From Cupriavidus sp. 2SB (lineage in GTDB: Bacteria; Pseudomonadota; Gammaproteobacteria; Burkholderiales; Burkholderiaceae), in contig NZ_SCMX01000020.1 in assembly GCF_005503625.1 (NCBI RefSeq), forward strand, positions 32,112-96,111: a DNA stretch of 64,000 nucleotides. The letters run 5' to 3'. Numbering within the stretch: position 1 is the stretch's first letter; every line of letters begins with the position of its first letter. The notes under the pieces were generated by a model. The model saw only the letters and a program-made list of their open reading frames with translations. It was not told the DNA's origin and searched no databases. Positions 34,993-44,089 of the stretch are shown in pieces. Both the position numbers and the translations under genes were made by a program.

Positions 34993-37332
34993 TTATTCGT
35001 GCTCCTGCCTCGCTTGTGCCGCCGCCCGCATCTCGGCGTCTCTGGCTTCTTCGCCCAGTTCCGTAAGAACTTCGACGGATACCTCGTGGATCTGACCCAT
35101 GAATGGGAATCTCCCGACATAGGTATCGTCCACCGGCGTCCCAGTGTCGAGTCCGATATCGAATGTTTCCGTGTACGAGTATTGGATTGGCACCGTGTGT
35201 GGAATGTGGCCCTCGCCTACCAACGTGTCGCCGACGTAGAGACTAACCAGTCCACCCGCCCCAGGTTTCTGTTGCTCCGACGCAAACGTCATGCGTAACG
35301 TCTGTCTGCCTGCAGGAATCAATGCCGTGGAGATGACGCGATGCCGAGCCAGGCCTGAGAGATTGTGAACATAGTGCAGGCGCTGATTTTTCACGTAGAG
35401 GGCATAGCCTCCGAAGCGACCGCCTGCGGCAACGATAACGCCTTCAGCGGTGGCCTCTGTCATGGTCAAATCAGCAATGATCTGGTGCGAGCGTCCTTTT
35501 AAATTGGGCGCACTGCCCTCCGGGATACCGAACACGCCCTGTGCATAGACGAAACGCTTGCGCCCACGCGCAGGCGACGGTCCCTGGTGATAGCGCTCGC
35601 CATATCGGTCATCAAGCGGGAAGACCTTGCACTTCATGGCTTGCTCTCGCCAGATCGCTTTCAGTTCGGTTAGTTTCTCCGGGTACTCCTCTGCCAAGTT
35701 GTTCGCCTGTGAGAAGTCTTCCTCAATGTTGTATAGCTCCCAAGGGTCCGACTCGAACTCCCCTGTGGCGTTGCCTCCCCCGATCTGCCACGGCAGCCTT
35801 CCACGGTGCCGGGCACACGCCACCCAACCCTCGTGAAAGACCGCTCTATGACCGAGCAACTCAAAATACTGCGTGGCACGTTGCGAACGTACTTCAGCAT
35901 CGAGAAACGTGTAGCTGAGCGACACCCCCTCCACTTCACACTGCTCGACACCATTGACCCGTTTCGGCATTGGTATGCCGGCGGCCTCCAGCAGAGTGGG
36001 CACGATGTCGATGCAATGGTGGAATTGCTCCCGCAGCTCGCCCCGGTCGGGAATACCATTTGGCCAGGAAATCACCATACCGTTGCGAGTGCCGCCGAAA
36101 TGCGAGGCAATCTGCTTGACCCATTGCATTGGCGAGGATCCAGCCCACGCCCATCCCACGGGATAGCTGTTGTAGCTATTTGGTCCACCTATCTCGTCGA
36201 TTTGCGCCAGTTGCTCCTCGAGAGTCTGCGGCATGCCATTCAGATTTCCCCATTTGTTCACTTGCCCAAGCAGCGTGCCTTCTGCACTAGGGCCGTTGTC
36301 GCCTGCGATGAACACCACCATCGTGTCCTCGCCGATCCCCTGCGCCTCCAGTTCCTCCATCACCCTGCCAATCTGGAAATCGCAGTGCGACAGCGCTCCA
36401 GCGAACGCTTCCATTTGCCGGCATCCAAGGCGCTTCTCGCCTTCTGTCCCCTCATCCCAAGAGGGAATCTCGTCGGGCCGTCCTGTCAGCCGGGCATTGT
36501 ATGGAATGATCCCTAACTCACGCTGACGTTCATATGTACGGCGACGTTGCTCATCCCAGCCATGATCGAAACAACCGCGGTACTTTTCGATCCAGTCCTT
36601 GGGTGCATGCAGCGGGGAGTGCGCGGTACCCGGCGCAAGGTACAGAAAAAACGGGCGGTCTGGATCGACGGCCCGTTGCAAGCGAATCCATGCAATGGCA
36701 TGGTTCGCCAGATCTTCGTCCAGATGCATCGGCGTAGCGGCATCGGGTCGTGTGACCGGTCGAGTGTTCTCGACCAGTACAGGATCCCACTGATTGGCGT
36801 CTGCGCCCAGGAAGCCATAGAAATACTCAAAACCCAACCCGGTCGGCCATCGATCGAACGGGCCAGCAGGGCTCGTTTCCCACTCCGGCGTGTTATGCCA
36901 TTTTCCGATTGCGGCTGTCCCGTACCCGTTGGCGCGCAAGACCTCCGCGATACATGCGGAGTTTCGGGGCCAGATTGAGTTGTATCCGGGGAAGCCGGTA
37001 GCCAGGTTGGTAATGGAACCGTTGCCAACGCTATGGTGGTTCCGCCCCGTCAGAAGCGCGGCTCGCGTCGGGGTGCACATCGCAGTCGTATGAAAGCGGT
37101 TGTATCTGAGTCCGCGATCTGCCAATCGATCGAGCGTTGGCATCTCGACCGGCCCACCGAAAGTGCTGGGCTGGCCAAAGCCGACGTCATCGAGCAACAC
37201 CAGGATGATGTTAGGTGCTCCGTCGGGCGGCCTGATGGGCGCAGGAAAGCTCTGGCTTGACTCCTTCGCTGTCTCGGCAATCTTTCCGTTGAACTCGTCC
37301 TCTGCGAGCGGCAGCGCACTTCTATCTTTCAT
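34993..37332 (-). CDS. Type I arylsulfatase
   Basis: The 779-residue enzyme has the metal-binding NIILVLLDDVGFGQPS at the start, the formylglycine site MCTPTRAALLTGR with Cys86 (motif CTPTR), and IGKWH. C-terminal segments resemble large arylsulfatases of the ArsA/AtsA type with an extra beta-rich domain. No signal peptide is evident, so it may act in the cytoplasm. Cys86 is the target of the formylglycine-generating enzyme encoded nearby. It releases sulfate from an ester of unknown alcohol. A strong terminator follows and a large operator array precedes it. Confidence 0.93.
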   Translation of the reverse strand: MKDRSALPLAEDEFNGKIAETAKESSQSFPAPIRPPDGAPNIILVLLDDVGFGQPSTFGGPVEMPTLDRLADRGLRYNRFHTTAMCTPTRAALLTGRNHHSVGNGSITNLATGFPGYNSIWPRNSACIAEVLRANGYGTAAIGKWHNTPEWETSPAGPFDRWPTGLGFEYFYGFLGADANQWDPVLVENTRPVTRPDAATPMHLDEDLANHAIAWIRLQRAVDPDRPFFLYLAPGTAHSPLHAPKDWIEKYRGCFDHGWDEQRRRTYERQRELGIIPYNARLTGRPDEIPSWDEGTEGEKRLGCRQMEAFAGALSHCDFQIGRVMEELEAQGIGEDTMVVFIAGDNGPSAEGTLLGQVNKWGNLNGMPQTLEEQLAQIDEIGGPNSYNSYPVGWAWAGSSPMQWVKQIASHFGGTRNGMVISWPNGIPDRGELREQFHHCIDIVPTLLEAAGIPMPKRVNGVEQCEVEGVSLSYTFLDAEVRSQRATQYFELLGHRAVFHEGWVACARHRGRLPWQIGGGNATGEFESDPWELYNIEEDFSQANNLAEEYPEKLTELKAIWREQAMKCKVFPLDDRYGERYHQGPSPARGRKRFVYAQGVFGIPEGSAPNLKGRSHQIIADLTMTEATAEGVIVAAGGRFGGYALYVKNQRLHYVHNLSGLARHRVISTALIPAGRQTLRMTFASEQQKPGAGGLVSLYVGDTLVGEGHIPHTVPIQYSYTETFDIGLDTGTPVDDTYVGRFPFMGQIHEVSVEVLTELGEEARDAEMRAAAQARQEHE

Positions 37333-37345
37333 ATTGCCTCCGAAG

Positions 37346-37402
37346 TTCCCATAAATCCCATTTTTTAGGATGCTACTCCCATAAAATGGTAGGAGATGGG
37401 AT
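37346..37402. promoter_or_regulatory. Dense half-site array upstream of arylsulfatase
   Basis: From 37355: ATCCCA, 5 bp, TAGGAT, 4 bp, CTCCCA, 8 bp, TAGGAG, the same order and spacing as at 34790. Extra half-sites TTCCCA at 37346-37351 and TGGGAT at 37397-37402 flank it. The array starts 14 bp from the arylsulfatase ATG. The remaining gap to 37575 holds no gene. Confidence 0.7.
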
Positions 37403-37575
37403 TGGAGGTGTCAACGTGACGACGCAAAGGAATTCGGCGGGCGGTTTGCGCTTTGCACTGAGATAAAGCCGCGATGGCAAGATACGCGTTGATAGTCAGC
37501 CCGTGTAGCTGCTCGAAATTGAAGAGCCATACGGCTCACTCGCCCACGATTCGCAAAGGGTGGCGGCGACGTTGC

Positions 37576-39318
37576 CTAGCGAGTGGCTCGTTCCATCCAG
37601 TGAACAATTTCCTGCAGCAGCGGCATTCCCGGCGGCGTGGACAGGTCGATGGGCAGGTTAAGCCGATAGTACGGACTCAAATCGAGACCGACGCCAAGCG
37701 CCATGATGCGAACATCGTTCTTCTGTTCGTGCGCGCCCACCACCGCCCTGAGGTGATTGTCCAGGTAGTGCGCATCATTGGCCTGCCCCGTGGCGCAATC
37801 CATCGGACTACCGTCCGAAATGACCACCAGGAAGCGTCGAGCTTCAGGCCTGTCAAGGAGTCGTTTGCACGCCCACTGGACGGCCTCTCCATCAACGCCC
37901 TCCCGGAATAAATCTGCCTTCATCAAGGCCGCAATCTGACTGCGAGCCCGCCTCCAGCCAGTGATTGCGTCCTTGAAGATCAAGTGACAGGTTTCATTGA
38001 GCCGCCCAGGCTGCGCGGTCCGACCGACTGAAAGCCAGTCCCGTCTGGCTTTACCGCCATTCCACGCACCGGTCGTAAATCCCAGGATTTCATTCGTCAC
38101 ACCCGATTGATCAAGTACCCTGCACAACACATCAACCAGGATGGCAAGGTTTGCGCCATGCTGCTTCATGGAACCAGAACAGTCGATAAGCACGGTCACC
38201 GCGCAATCAGGGCGAGGCAGATCCTGATCGCGCCGAAATACTCGACGCTCCCCAGGTGAACAAACGATCCGGCTCAATCGGCGACCGTCGATCCGACCAG
38301 ACTCCTCGCCATCTAGCCATCCATCTCGCCGCGGCGTCGAAAACATGGGAAGCATAAGCCGCGACAACTTGCCAACGTTGATGTGCTGAGACGCGATCTC
38401 GTGATCGAGGTGGGCTCGAAACTCGGCTAGTAACTGGGTCCGTACTAGCGAGCCAGCGTATAACTCCCGATCATAAGCGCGGGTATAGATGCGGTAGCCG
38501 TCGGCGGATGCATCCAAGACCTTATCCGATCCGTTTCCCAACGTTTCAATCGGATTCAAACTCTCAACTTCATTGTCCGACTCTAGGCAAAGGATGGCCT
38601 TTGCCGCCGCATGAGTCACGGCCTGATCCACACCGTCACGGTCCGCAATATCTCGATATTCCTCTTCGATCATGGCAGCTACTGCCTCGGCGTACTGCTT
38701 GGCAGCGACCGCAAACAGGGTCTGCGAAGTCTTGTGGCGCCGCATCGCCGCCAGTGAGCCACCTATGCGATGAGATATGCCTGCACGGGTTGCCTCGATC
38801 AAATCTTCAGATTGGCAATCCAAGGGATAGCCAAGAAGTCGTGACCAAGCCATCTGCACCGCGGTGTACACCAGGATACCGATTTGACTGTCTGTCAGGC
38901 TTGACTCTAGAGCCTGGTTGGCCCAATGCTCGAAACGTATCTGCAGATTTTTCTGCACACCACGCAAGCTCTTTGGGGCGAGAGATTCGCAACGCATCTG
39001 CTCCAGGACTTCAAACAGTAGTCTGGCAGTCGGGTCAGCCGGGCGAACCTGTCGGTGAACGCTTCTATCAGACAATTTCTCCCGAAGAGCAAGTGCATCC
39101 GCATCGCCTCGTAGCACACCGCGTTTCCCAGGAGTCACTCCCTGAACCGTCAATGCATGCGCTGGCAACGCCGCGTTTCCCCGAAAAAGTCGTCCAGAAC
39201 GGTAACCCAGATTCGCATCACTGGTCAGTGCCCGTACCACTGCAGCACACAGTGACGTGCATTCCTGCTCAATCCGACATGCCCTACGTTCTGACGACAT
39301 ACTGCCGGCCCCGCTCAA
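37576..39318 (-). CDS. CobT-like protein with VWA domain
   Basis: The 580-residue protein resembles the cobaltochelatase subunit CobT. An N-terminal helical region precedes a VWA domain with the MIDAS motif DCSGSMKQHG near residue 385. Its start overlaps the CobS-like gene by 4 nt. CobT and CobS work with CobN to insert cobalt, but no cobN or cobalamin gene is present. Orphan CobS/CobT pairs are thought to act as AAA+/VWA chaperones that load metals or remodel an enzyme; the client here could be a nearby sulfatase, GMC enzyme or Bug-linked protein. That is inference. Confidence 0.85.
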   Translation of the reverse strand: MSGAGSMSSERRACRIEQECTSLCAAVVRALTSDANLGYRSGRLFRGNAALPAHALTVQGVTPGKRGVLRGDADALALREKLSDRSVHRQVRPADPTARLLFEVLEQMRCESLAPKSLRGVQKNLQIRFEHWANQALESSLTDSQIGILVYTAVQMAWSRLLGYPLDCQSEDLIEATRAGISHRIGGSLAAMRRHKTSQTLFAVAAKQYAEAVAAMIEEEYRDIADRDGVDQAVTHAAAKAILCLESDNEVESLNPIETLGNGSDKVLDASADGYRIYTRAYDRELYAGSLVRTQLLAEFRAHLDHEIASQHINVGKLSRLMLPMFSTPRRDGWLDGEESGRIDGRRLSRIVCSPGERRVFRRDQDLPRPDCAVTVLIDCSGSMKQHGANLAILVDVLCRVLDQSGVTNEILGFTTGAWNGGKARRDWLSVGRTAQPGRLNETCHLIFKDAITGWRRARSQIAALMKADLFREGVDGEAVQWACKRLLDRPEARRFLVVISDGSPMDCATGQANDAHYLDNHLRAVVGAHEQKNDVRIMALGVGLDLSPYYRLNLPIDLSTPPGMPLLQEIVHWMERATR

Positions 39319-40268
39319 TCAGCAATACCTGCGTCCTCGAGCTCTACCCCGAAGCAACGCTGATAGTATTCGGCAACGATCGGGCGCTCGGCAGGGTCGC
39401 ACTTATTGAGGAAGCTAAGGCGAAAGGCCATCGACGGGTCGCGGAAGATCTCGTGGTTCTCGGCCCAAGTAATGACTGTACGAGGCGACATCAGCACCGC
39501 GATATCTCCCGAGGCGAATCCTTTTCTGGTCAGGTCAGCAACCGCGACCATCGTATCGACCAGTTCGCGACCCGATTCTGAGTCGAGCTGCGGCACGCGC
39601 GCCAAAACGATGTCGACTTCTTGTTGCCTCTCAAGGTAGTCGAGCGTGGCGACCACACTCCATCGATCGAGTTGGGCATGATTCAGTAGCTGCGTCCCGT
39701 GATACATGCCAGTGAGATTGCCGAGCCCCACCGTGTTGCTTGTCGCAAACATCCGAAAATGCGAGTGCGGTTGGATAACACGGTTTTGATCCAGTAGTGT
39801 GAACTTCCCCTCACGCTCAAGGATCCGCTGAATAACAAACATAACGTCCGGCCGGCCAGCGTCATACTCATCGAAAATCAACGCCATCGGGCGCTGGAGC
39901 GCCCACGGTACGATGCCCTCCTGGAATTCACTAACTTGGAGGCCGTCCCGCAACACGATCGCGTCTTTGCCGACCAGATCCAGACGGCTGATGTGTCCGT
40001 CAAGGTTGACCCGCACACAGGGCCAGTTCAAGCGCGCTGCTACCTGCTCAATGTGAGTCGACTTGCCGGTACCGTGCAAGCCTTGCACCATGACGCGGCG
40101 GTTGTTCGCGAAACCGGCCAGGATTGCGAGAGTCACCTCCGGGTTGAAGCGATACGCCGGATCGACTTCGGGCACGTGATCATCTCGCTCGCTAAAGGCC
40201 GGTACCGTAAGGCTGGAGTCAATTCCGAACGTCGTGCGCACTGAAAGCTTTAGATCAGGCCTATCCAT
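39315..40268 (-). CDS. CobS-like AAA+ ATPase
   Basis: The 317-residue AAA+ protein carries Walker A GLHGTGKST, Walker B ALIFDEYD, and a sensor region FRMFATSNTVGLGN typical of CobS and MoxR relatives. It is immediately upstream of the CobT-like gene. See that entry for the orphan context. A 28-bp gap separates it from the DUF202 gene. Confidence 0.88.
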   Translation of the reverse strand: MDRPDLKLSVRTTFGIDSSLTVPAFSERDDHVPEVDPAYRFNPEVTLAILAGFANNRRVMVQGLHGTGKSTHIEQVAARLNWPCVRVNLDGHISRLDLVGKDAIVLRDGLQVSEFQEGIVPWALQRPMALIFDEYDAGRPDVMFVIQRILEREGKFTLLDQNRVIQPHSHFRMFATSNTVGLGNLTGMYHGTQLLNHAQLDRWSVVATLDYLERQQEVDIVLARVPQLDSESGRELVDTMVAVADLTRKGFASGDIAVLMSPRTVITWAENHEIFRDPSMAFRLSFLNKCDPAERPIVAEYYQRCFGVELEDAGIAD

Positions 40269-40296
40269 CGTCTTCTCCGTCAGAAGTCGTCGTACC

Positions 40297-40617
40297 TTAA
40301 AGGCTCACTCGCGGCAGATGGCTCACATACAACGCCACGAATGCGGAGAGTAGTGATAACCAGGCACCGATCCAGATCATGACCGAAGGTCGCGGGCGCG
40401 CATGCGGGCCGAACTCCCTCAGCTCACGTCCTCGGAATCCGCAAGCCAGTGCAACTGCAAGGCTTGTGAGTCCGACCAAGATCGCCAGCGCCCGAAACGA
40501 TACGCTATTCCCGCTGACGGCCGCCCTCGCGCAGCCCACCGCAATGACGGCGCTCGCCCAGCCTGTGCGCCCCCAGGCGAGCGAAGTCCGCTCGGGTTGC
40601 ACTCCTGGATCCCTCAT
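40297..40617 (-). CDS. DUF202 (YidH-like) small membrane protein
   Basis: The 106 residues begin with PERTSLAWGRTGWA, the DUF202 hallmark, and hold three predicted membrane helices. The function of DUF202 is unknown. It overlaps the next DUF202 gene by 4 nt and precedes the CobS/CobT pair, which suggests a membrane partner for it. Confidence 0.75.
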   Translation of the reverse strand: MRDPGVQPERTSLAWGRTGWASAVIAVGCARAAVSGNSVSFRALAILVGLTSLAVALACGFRGRELREFGPHARPRPSVMIWIGAWLSLLSAFVALYVSHLPRVSL

Positions 40618-40976
40618 ATGCTCAATAGCACCGTGACTGTAACGCTGACACAGAATATGGCCGTGCCGAGAAGCGACTGGAGAAGGCTCGACGGAAGACT
40701 GCGCGCGTGTCGCATGGCAACCTCATTTGCCTTCCAGCGGAAGTAGCAAGCGCCGCCGGCAATGCACGCCGTCAGTGACAAGGCAATACACAGCATCTTT
40801 AGCGGAGCCGGATTGACGGCGTGCGTGGCAATCTGTTCGATCACCACAACAGTGGCGAGGAGCGCCAACACCGTGCGCACCCACGCCAGGAACGTACGTT
40901 CATTCGCGAGCGAGAACCGATAATCCGGGTCCTGTCCCTCGCGATACCACGGCACGTTTTGATCATTGTGTTGCAT
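40614..40976 (-). CDS. DUF202 (YidH-like) small membrane protein
   Basis: The start at 40976 follows TAGGA; 120 residues. LANERTFLAWVRTVLALLA near residue 22 is the DUF202 signature, with further helices after it. It pairs with the next DUF202 protein, consistent with a hetero-oligomer. A longer frame to 41033 has no better site. Confidence 0.75.
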   Translation of the reverse strand: MQHNDQNVPWYREGQDPDYRFSLANERTFLAWVRTVLALLATVVVIEQIATHAVNPAPLKMLCIALSLTACIAGGACYFRWKANEVAMRHARSLPSSLLQSLLGTAIFCVSVTVTVLLSI

Positions 40977-41104
40977 TGAATTCCTACCAACGTAGCGTGC
41001 TTCTATAAGCTGAGAGCTGAACAAGTTCTGCAAGAAGCGCGGCAGTGGCGCCTGTTATTGCACTCTGGACACCATGACGAGCATGGCCCACTGCCGCACC
41101 TCCA

Positions 41105-41449
41105 TCATTGCGCAGAAAACTGCTGGTACGCCTCAAAGGCACGGACCGAATAGACGTATGCCGCGCCGGTGTTCAGCGCCATCGCAGTACCCAAGGCGTC
41201 CGCAATCTCCGCCTCGGTAACACCCGCATTCTTTGCGGCGTTGGCATGGGCAGCGATACACGCATCGCAACGTGTCGTCACGGCGACGGCGAGAGCGATC
41301 AACTCTCGCGTTTTCGGATCCAAAGCGGCGTTACCGTTTTGACTGGCGTTGAAACCTTGATACGCAGCCATCAACTTCGGGGCGGCCTTGGCAAGAGCGG
41401 CGCCCGCCTGCTTGTTCTTCTTGAACGAATCGATCCAGTCTTGCAGCAT
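41105..41449 (-). CDS. AhpD/carboxymuconolactone decarboxylase-family protein
   Basis: The start at 41449 follows AAAGG; 114 residues of the AhpD-like fold, with the paired cysteines CDACIAAH. These proteins act as thiol-peroxidase-like oxidoreductases. The gene sits between the 42.5 kb Bug gene and the DUF202/CobS set, probably in the same leftward transcription unit. Confidence 0.85.
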   Translation of the reverse strand: MLQDWIDSFKKNKQAGAALAKAAPKLMAAYQGFNASQNGNAALDPKTRELIALAVAVTTRCDACIAAHANAAKNAGVTEAEIADALGTAMALNTGAAYVYSVRAFEAYQQFSAQ

Positions 41450-41534
41450 TTGTCTACCTTTTATGGTTGGGGTGAAAAGCTCCACGATCACATGTCAGAG
41501 ACCGCTGGAGAGAATGCTTGGGGAGCGTGATGAA

Positions 41535-42503
41535 CTACTCGGCCGACATTCCAGCCTGCCGGATTGCCTTTGCGTAGTTGGCTACATCAGCTTTCAGGGT
41601 GATGCGCATTTGGTCGGGCGTCGAAACGGCTAACTCCGCACCCTGCCTACGCGCGAACTCCACGATGGCTGGCGCTTGCATGCCGGCGAGGGCCTGCTGA
41701 ATACGATCGACCACCAGTGACGGTGTGCCGGCGGGCGCCATGAGGCCCATCCACGATGTGGATTCAAATCCAGCCACACCTGACTCAGCCAATGTCGGGA
41801 CGTTCGGGAGCGACGGTACTCGTTTGGCACTGCCTACCGCCAACACCCGAACCTTGCCTGCCTCCACCGCAGGCTGGATGGCGGTGAGGTTCATAAATGC
41901 GATCGGCACATGACCTGCCATCACATCCGACATGGCGGGGGTGCCTCCCTGATACCCAACATGCCGCATCTTGATGCCGGTCATTCGTCCGAACTGTTCG
42001 CCAGCGAGGTGTGCCGGGCTGCCCGGACCAGGCGTGGCATACGCGATGCCGTCCTCTTGGGACTTCGCGTAGGCGATGAATGCCGTCACCGTCTTGGCCG
42101 GGAATGCGTTGTTGACCACCAATGCGTTCGGCACCGAAAACAGAACCGCCACCGGCGCCAAATCCCTTTGAACGTCGTATGACATTTTTGGAAACAGCGT
42201 CATGTTGATGGCATTCGTGCTGCTCGCAAAGAGCAACGTATAGCCATCAGGCTTGGACTTTGCGACCAGGTCCGCACCGATGTTCGATCCGGCGCCGGGC
42301 TTGTTTTCCACCACAACGGGCTGTCCCACGCTGGCCGATATCACACGTGCCGCCTGTCTTCCGAGCACGTCCGCTACGCCACCGGGGGCCCACGGGACGA
42401 TCAATCGGATCGGCTTTTCCGGCCACTTCGTTTGCGCCGCGGCATACGTACAGAACGCTGGTCCGCAGAACATCACTGCGGATAGGGCGATTTTCTTGAG
42501 CAT
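41535..42503 (-). CDS. Bug family solute-binding protein
   Basis: The start at 42503 is set by GGAG and signal peptide (to TYAAAQ); 322 residues. WPEKPIRLIVPWAPGG, PVVVENKPGAGSNIG and KPDGYTLLFASSTNAINM place it with the 6.7 and 49.6 kb Bug proteins rather than the SSCC subpair. It has its own upstream palindrome. Confidence 0.9.
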   Translation of the reverse strand: MLKKIALSAVMFCGPAFCTYAAAQTKWPEKPIRLIVPWAPGGVADVLGRQAARVISASVGQPVVVENKPGAGSNIGADLVAKSKPDGYTLLFASSTNAINMTLFPKMSYDVQRDLAPVAVLFSVPNALVVNNAFPAKTVTAFIAYAKSQEDGIAYATPGPGSPAHLAGEQFGRMTGIKMRHVGYQGGTPAMSDVMAGHVPIAFMNLTAIQPAVEAGKVRVLAVGSAKRVPSLPNVPTLAESGVAGFESTSWMGLMAPAGTPSLVVDRIQQALAGMQAPAIVEFARRQGAELAVSTPDQMRITLKADVANYAKAIRQAGMSAE

Positions 42504-42566
42504 GTTTTGTCTCCGATAAGGGCGCCTCTGCGGGCGCTCTTTCACATTCACGCTGGATGTCTACAT

Positions 42567-42582
42567 AGAATTGTTCAATTCT
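42567..42582. promoter_or_regulatory. Inverted repeat AGAATTG-TT-CAATTCT
   Basis: Perfect 7-bp arms with a 2-bp spacer, 64 bp upstream of the Bug start. It differs from the two main operator families. Confidence 0.4.
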
Positions 42583-42731
42583 TTTGCGATTGCGGGTCGC
42601 TACCGGCATCCCGAGTGGCGATGCTTCGCTCACCAGGCCAACAAATGAGTTGGACGGGCTATCGGGACTTGGGACTTGGGACTTGGGTATTCGACAAGGC
42701 GATGTCCTGCTGAACACCACCCTGCTGAAGA

Positions 42732-44018
42732 CTACGCCTGCGCGAGACGAGCGTCGAACTCCTTCTGGTTCGCCAGCCAGGCTAGGGTTCGTTGCGCATT
42801 GGAGCGCTTGGCCGCTTCGTTGGCGTACTGCACCACGATGTCGCGCTGCGCGTGGCTTGCCCCGACCTCCTGCAAAAGCGGACGTAGCTTTTGAATCAGG
42901 GAAAGACACTTGTCAAATTCCCCTTCCTCAAAGGCAAGAATTCCCTCGCATGCGTCCAACCCAACGCGTCGAATCACTTGGGCAACATGCATATCGCTGT
43001 CGCCCGCATAGTCCTTCATCGACTGAATGTGAGCCCTGGCCGCACCGAATCGCCGTTCCCGTGCCAGAGACATCACGGAATGCAGATCGGTGAAAACCAA
43101 CGCATGGTCATCTCGATGCGCCTCGGCATAGTCCGCAAGTAGTTTCCAACGCTCGCCGACTTTTCCGCCTTTGAATTCGACACGCGCCAGGAAAGACGCG
43201 GCATTCTGGATATCCAGGTAGAAATCCGAGTCACCGGTGTAGATAGCCTTGTCGTAAAGTGCCATGGCCGACTCGATATCTCCCGCTTCCAGAGTGAAGA
43301 GTCCAAGATGCCACCAGAGATGACCACGAAACGGATTGCGGTCGTCCCACTCTTCGATGGGCACCGCGAACCAGTCGCGGCCTTCTGCATGACGGCCTTG
43401 CATTTCGAACACATGGGCAACCGCATGTACAGCCCACAGGTCATCCGCGCAGCGCACGACGGCATCTCGCCCGTATTCCTCAGCCATTTCGAAGTGGCCA
43501 TTCTCCTGCAAGCCGAAGGCCAGCATTCCCAGGACGTTGCCGTAGTTAGGCATATCAGGCGTCCATGCAGGAAGCACTGCGGCCGGCGCCGATTGCAGAA
43601 CCTCGGTGCGACCCATCCAAAAGCTCACAAAGTGGTGCAAACGGAGCGCGAGAATGTCGTGCGGATGTTCGATCAGGATCTGTTGCCATTGCGCGCATGC
43701 AGAATGCAAATCGCCTTGACGCCAAAATTCAAGGGCACGAACATGGCGTTGCTCTCGCTGCGACGCATCCTGAGCGCAGCGCTTGGCATTCTCCAGCGCG
43801 ACGCTGGCGTTGTCGTACACGTTGAAACTGCTGTACATCATCAGCATGTAGCCGCGCAGACAATGCGCCATGCAGAACGACGGCGCGATCTCCAACGCAC
43901 GCTTGACGTTGGGCATGGCCGACAGCCGATACTCCAGAAGGTCGGAGATCGCCTGGTTATAGGCGACAAGGGCCGCGGAGTTCTCTACGGTGATTGTGAG
44001 GTTTTGATTGTCGAACAT
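42732..44018 (-). CDS. TTC38-like tetratricopeptide repeat protein
   Basis: The ATG at 44018 gives 428 residues; an open frame continues to 44075. Helical repeats run through the whole length, and AVHAVAHVFEMQGRHAEGRDWF is typical of the TTC38 family found next to metabolic genes in proteobacteria. No catalytic motif is visible. It follows the choline-sulfatase homologue by 71 bp, so it may organise or regulate that pathway. Confidence 0.75.
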   Translation of the reverse strand: MFDNQNLTITVENSAALVAYNQAISDLLEYRLSAMPNVKRALEIAPSFCMAHCLRGYMLMMYSSFNVYDNASVALENAKRCAQDASQREQRHVRALEFWRQGDLHSACAQWQQILIEHPHDILALRLHHFVSFWMGRTEVLQSAPAAVLPAWTPDMPNYGNVLGMLAFGLQENGHFEMAEEYGRDAVVRCADDLWAVHAVAHVFEMQGRHAEGRDWFAVPIEEWDDRNPFRGHLWWHLGLFTLEAGDIESAMALYDKAIYTGDSDFYLDIQNAASFLARVEFKGGKVGERWKLLADYAEAHRDDHALVFTDLHSVMSLARERRFGAARAHIQSMKDYAGDSDMHVAQVIRRVGLDACEGILAFEEGEFDKCLSLIQKLRPLLQEVGASHAQRDIVVQYANEAAKRSNAQRTLAWLANQKEFDARLAQA

Positions 44019-44089
44019 GGTAGTCACACTATTCTGTTCCGAACCATCGGCCGCGCCGGCGCGGCCGATGTCCATCTGACGCGTGCTGT

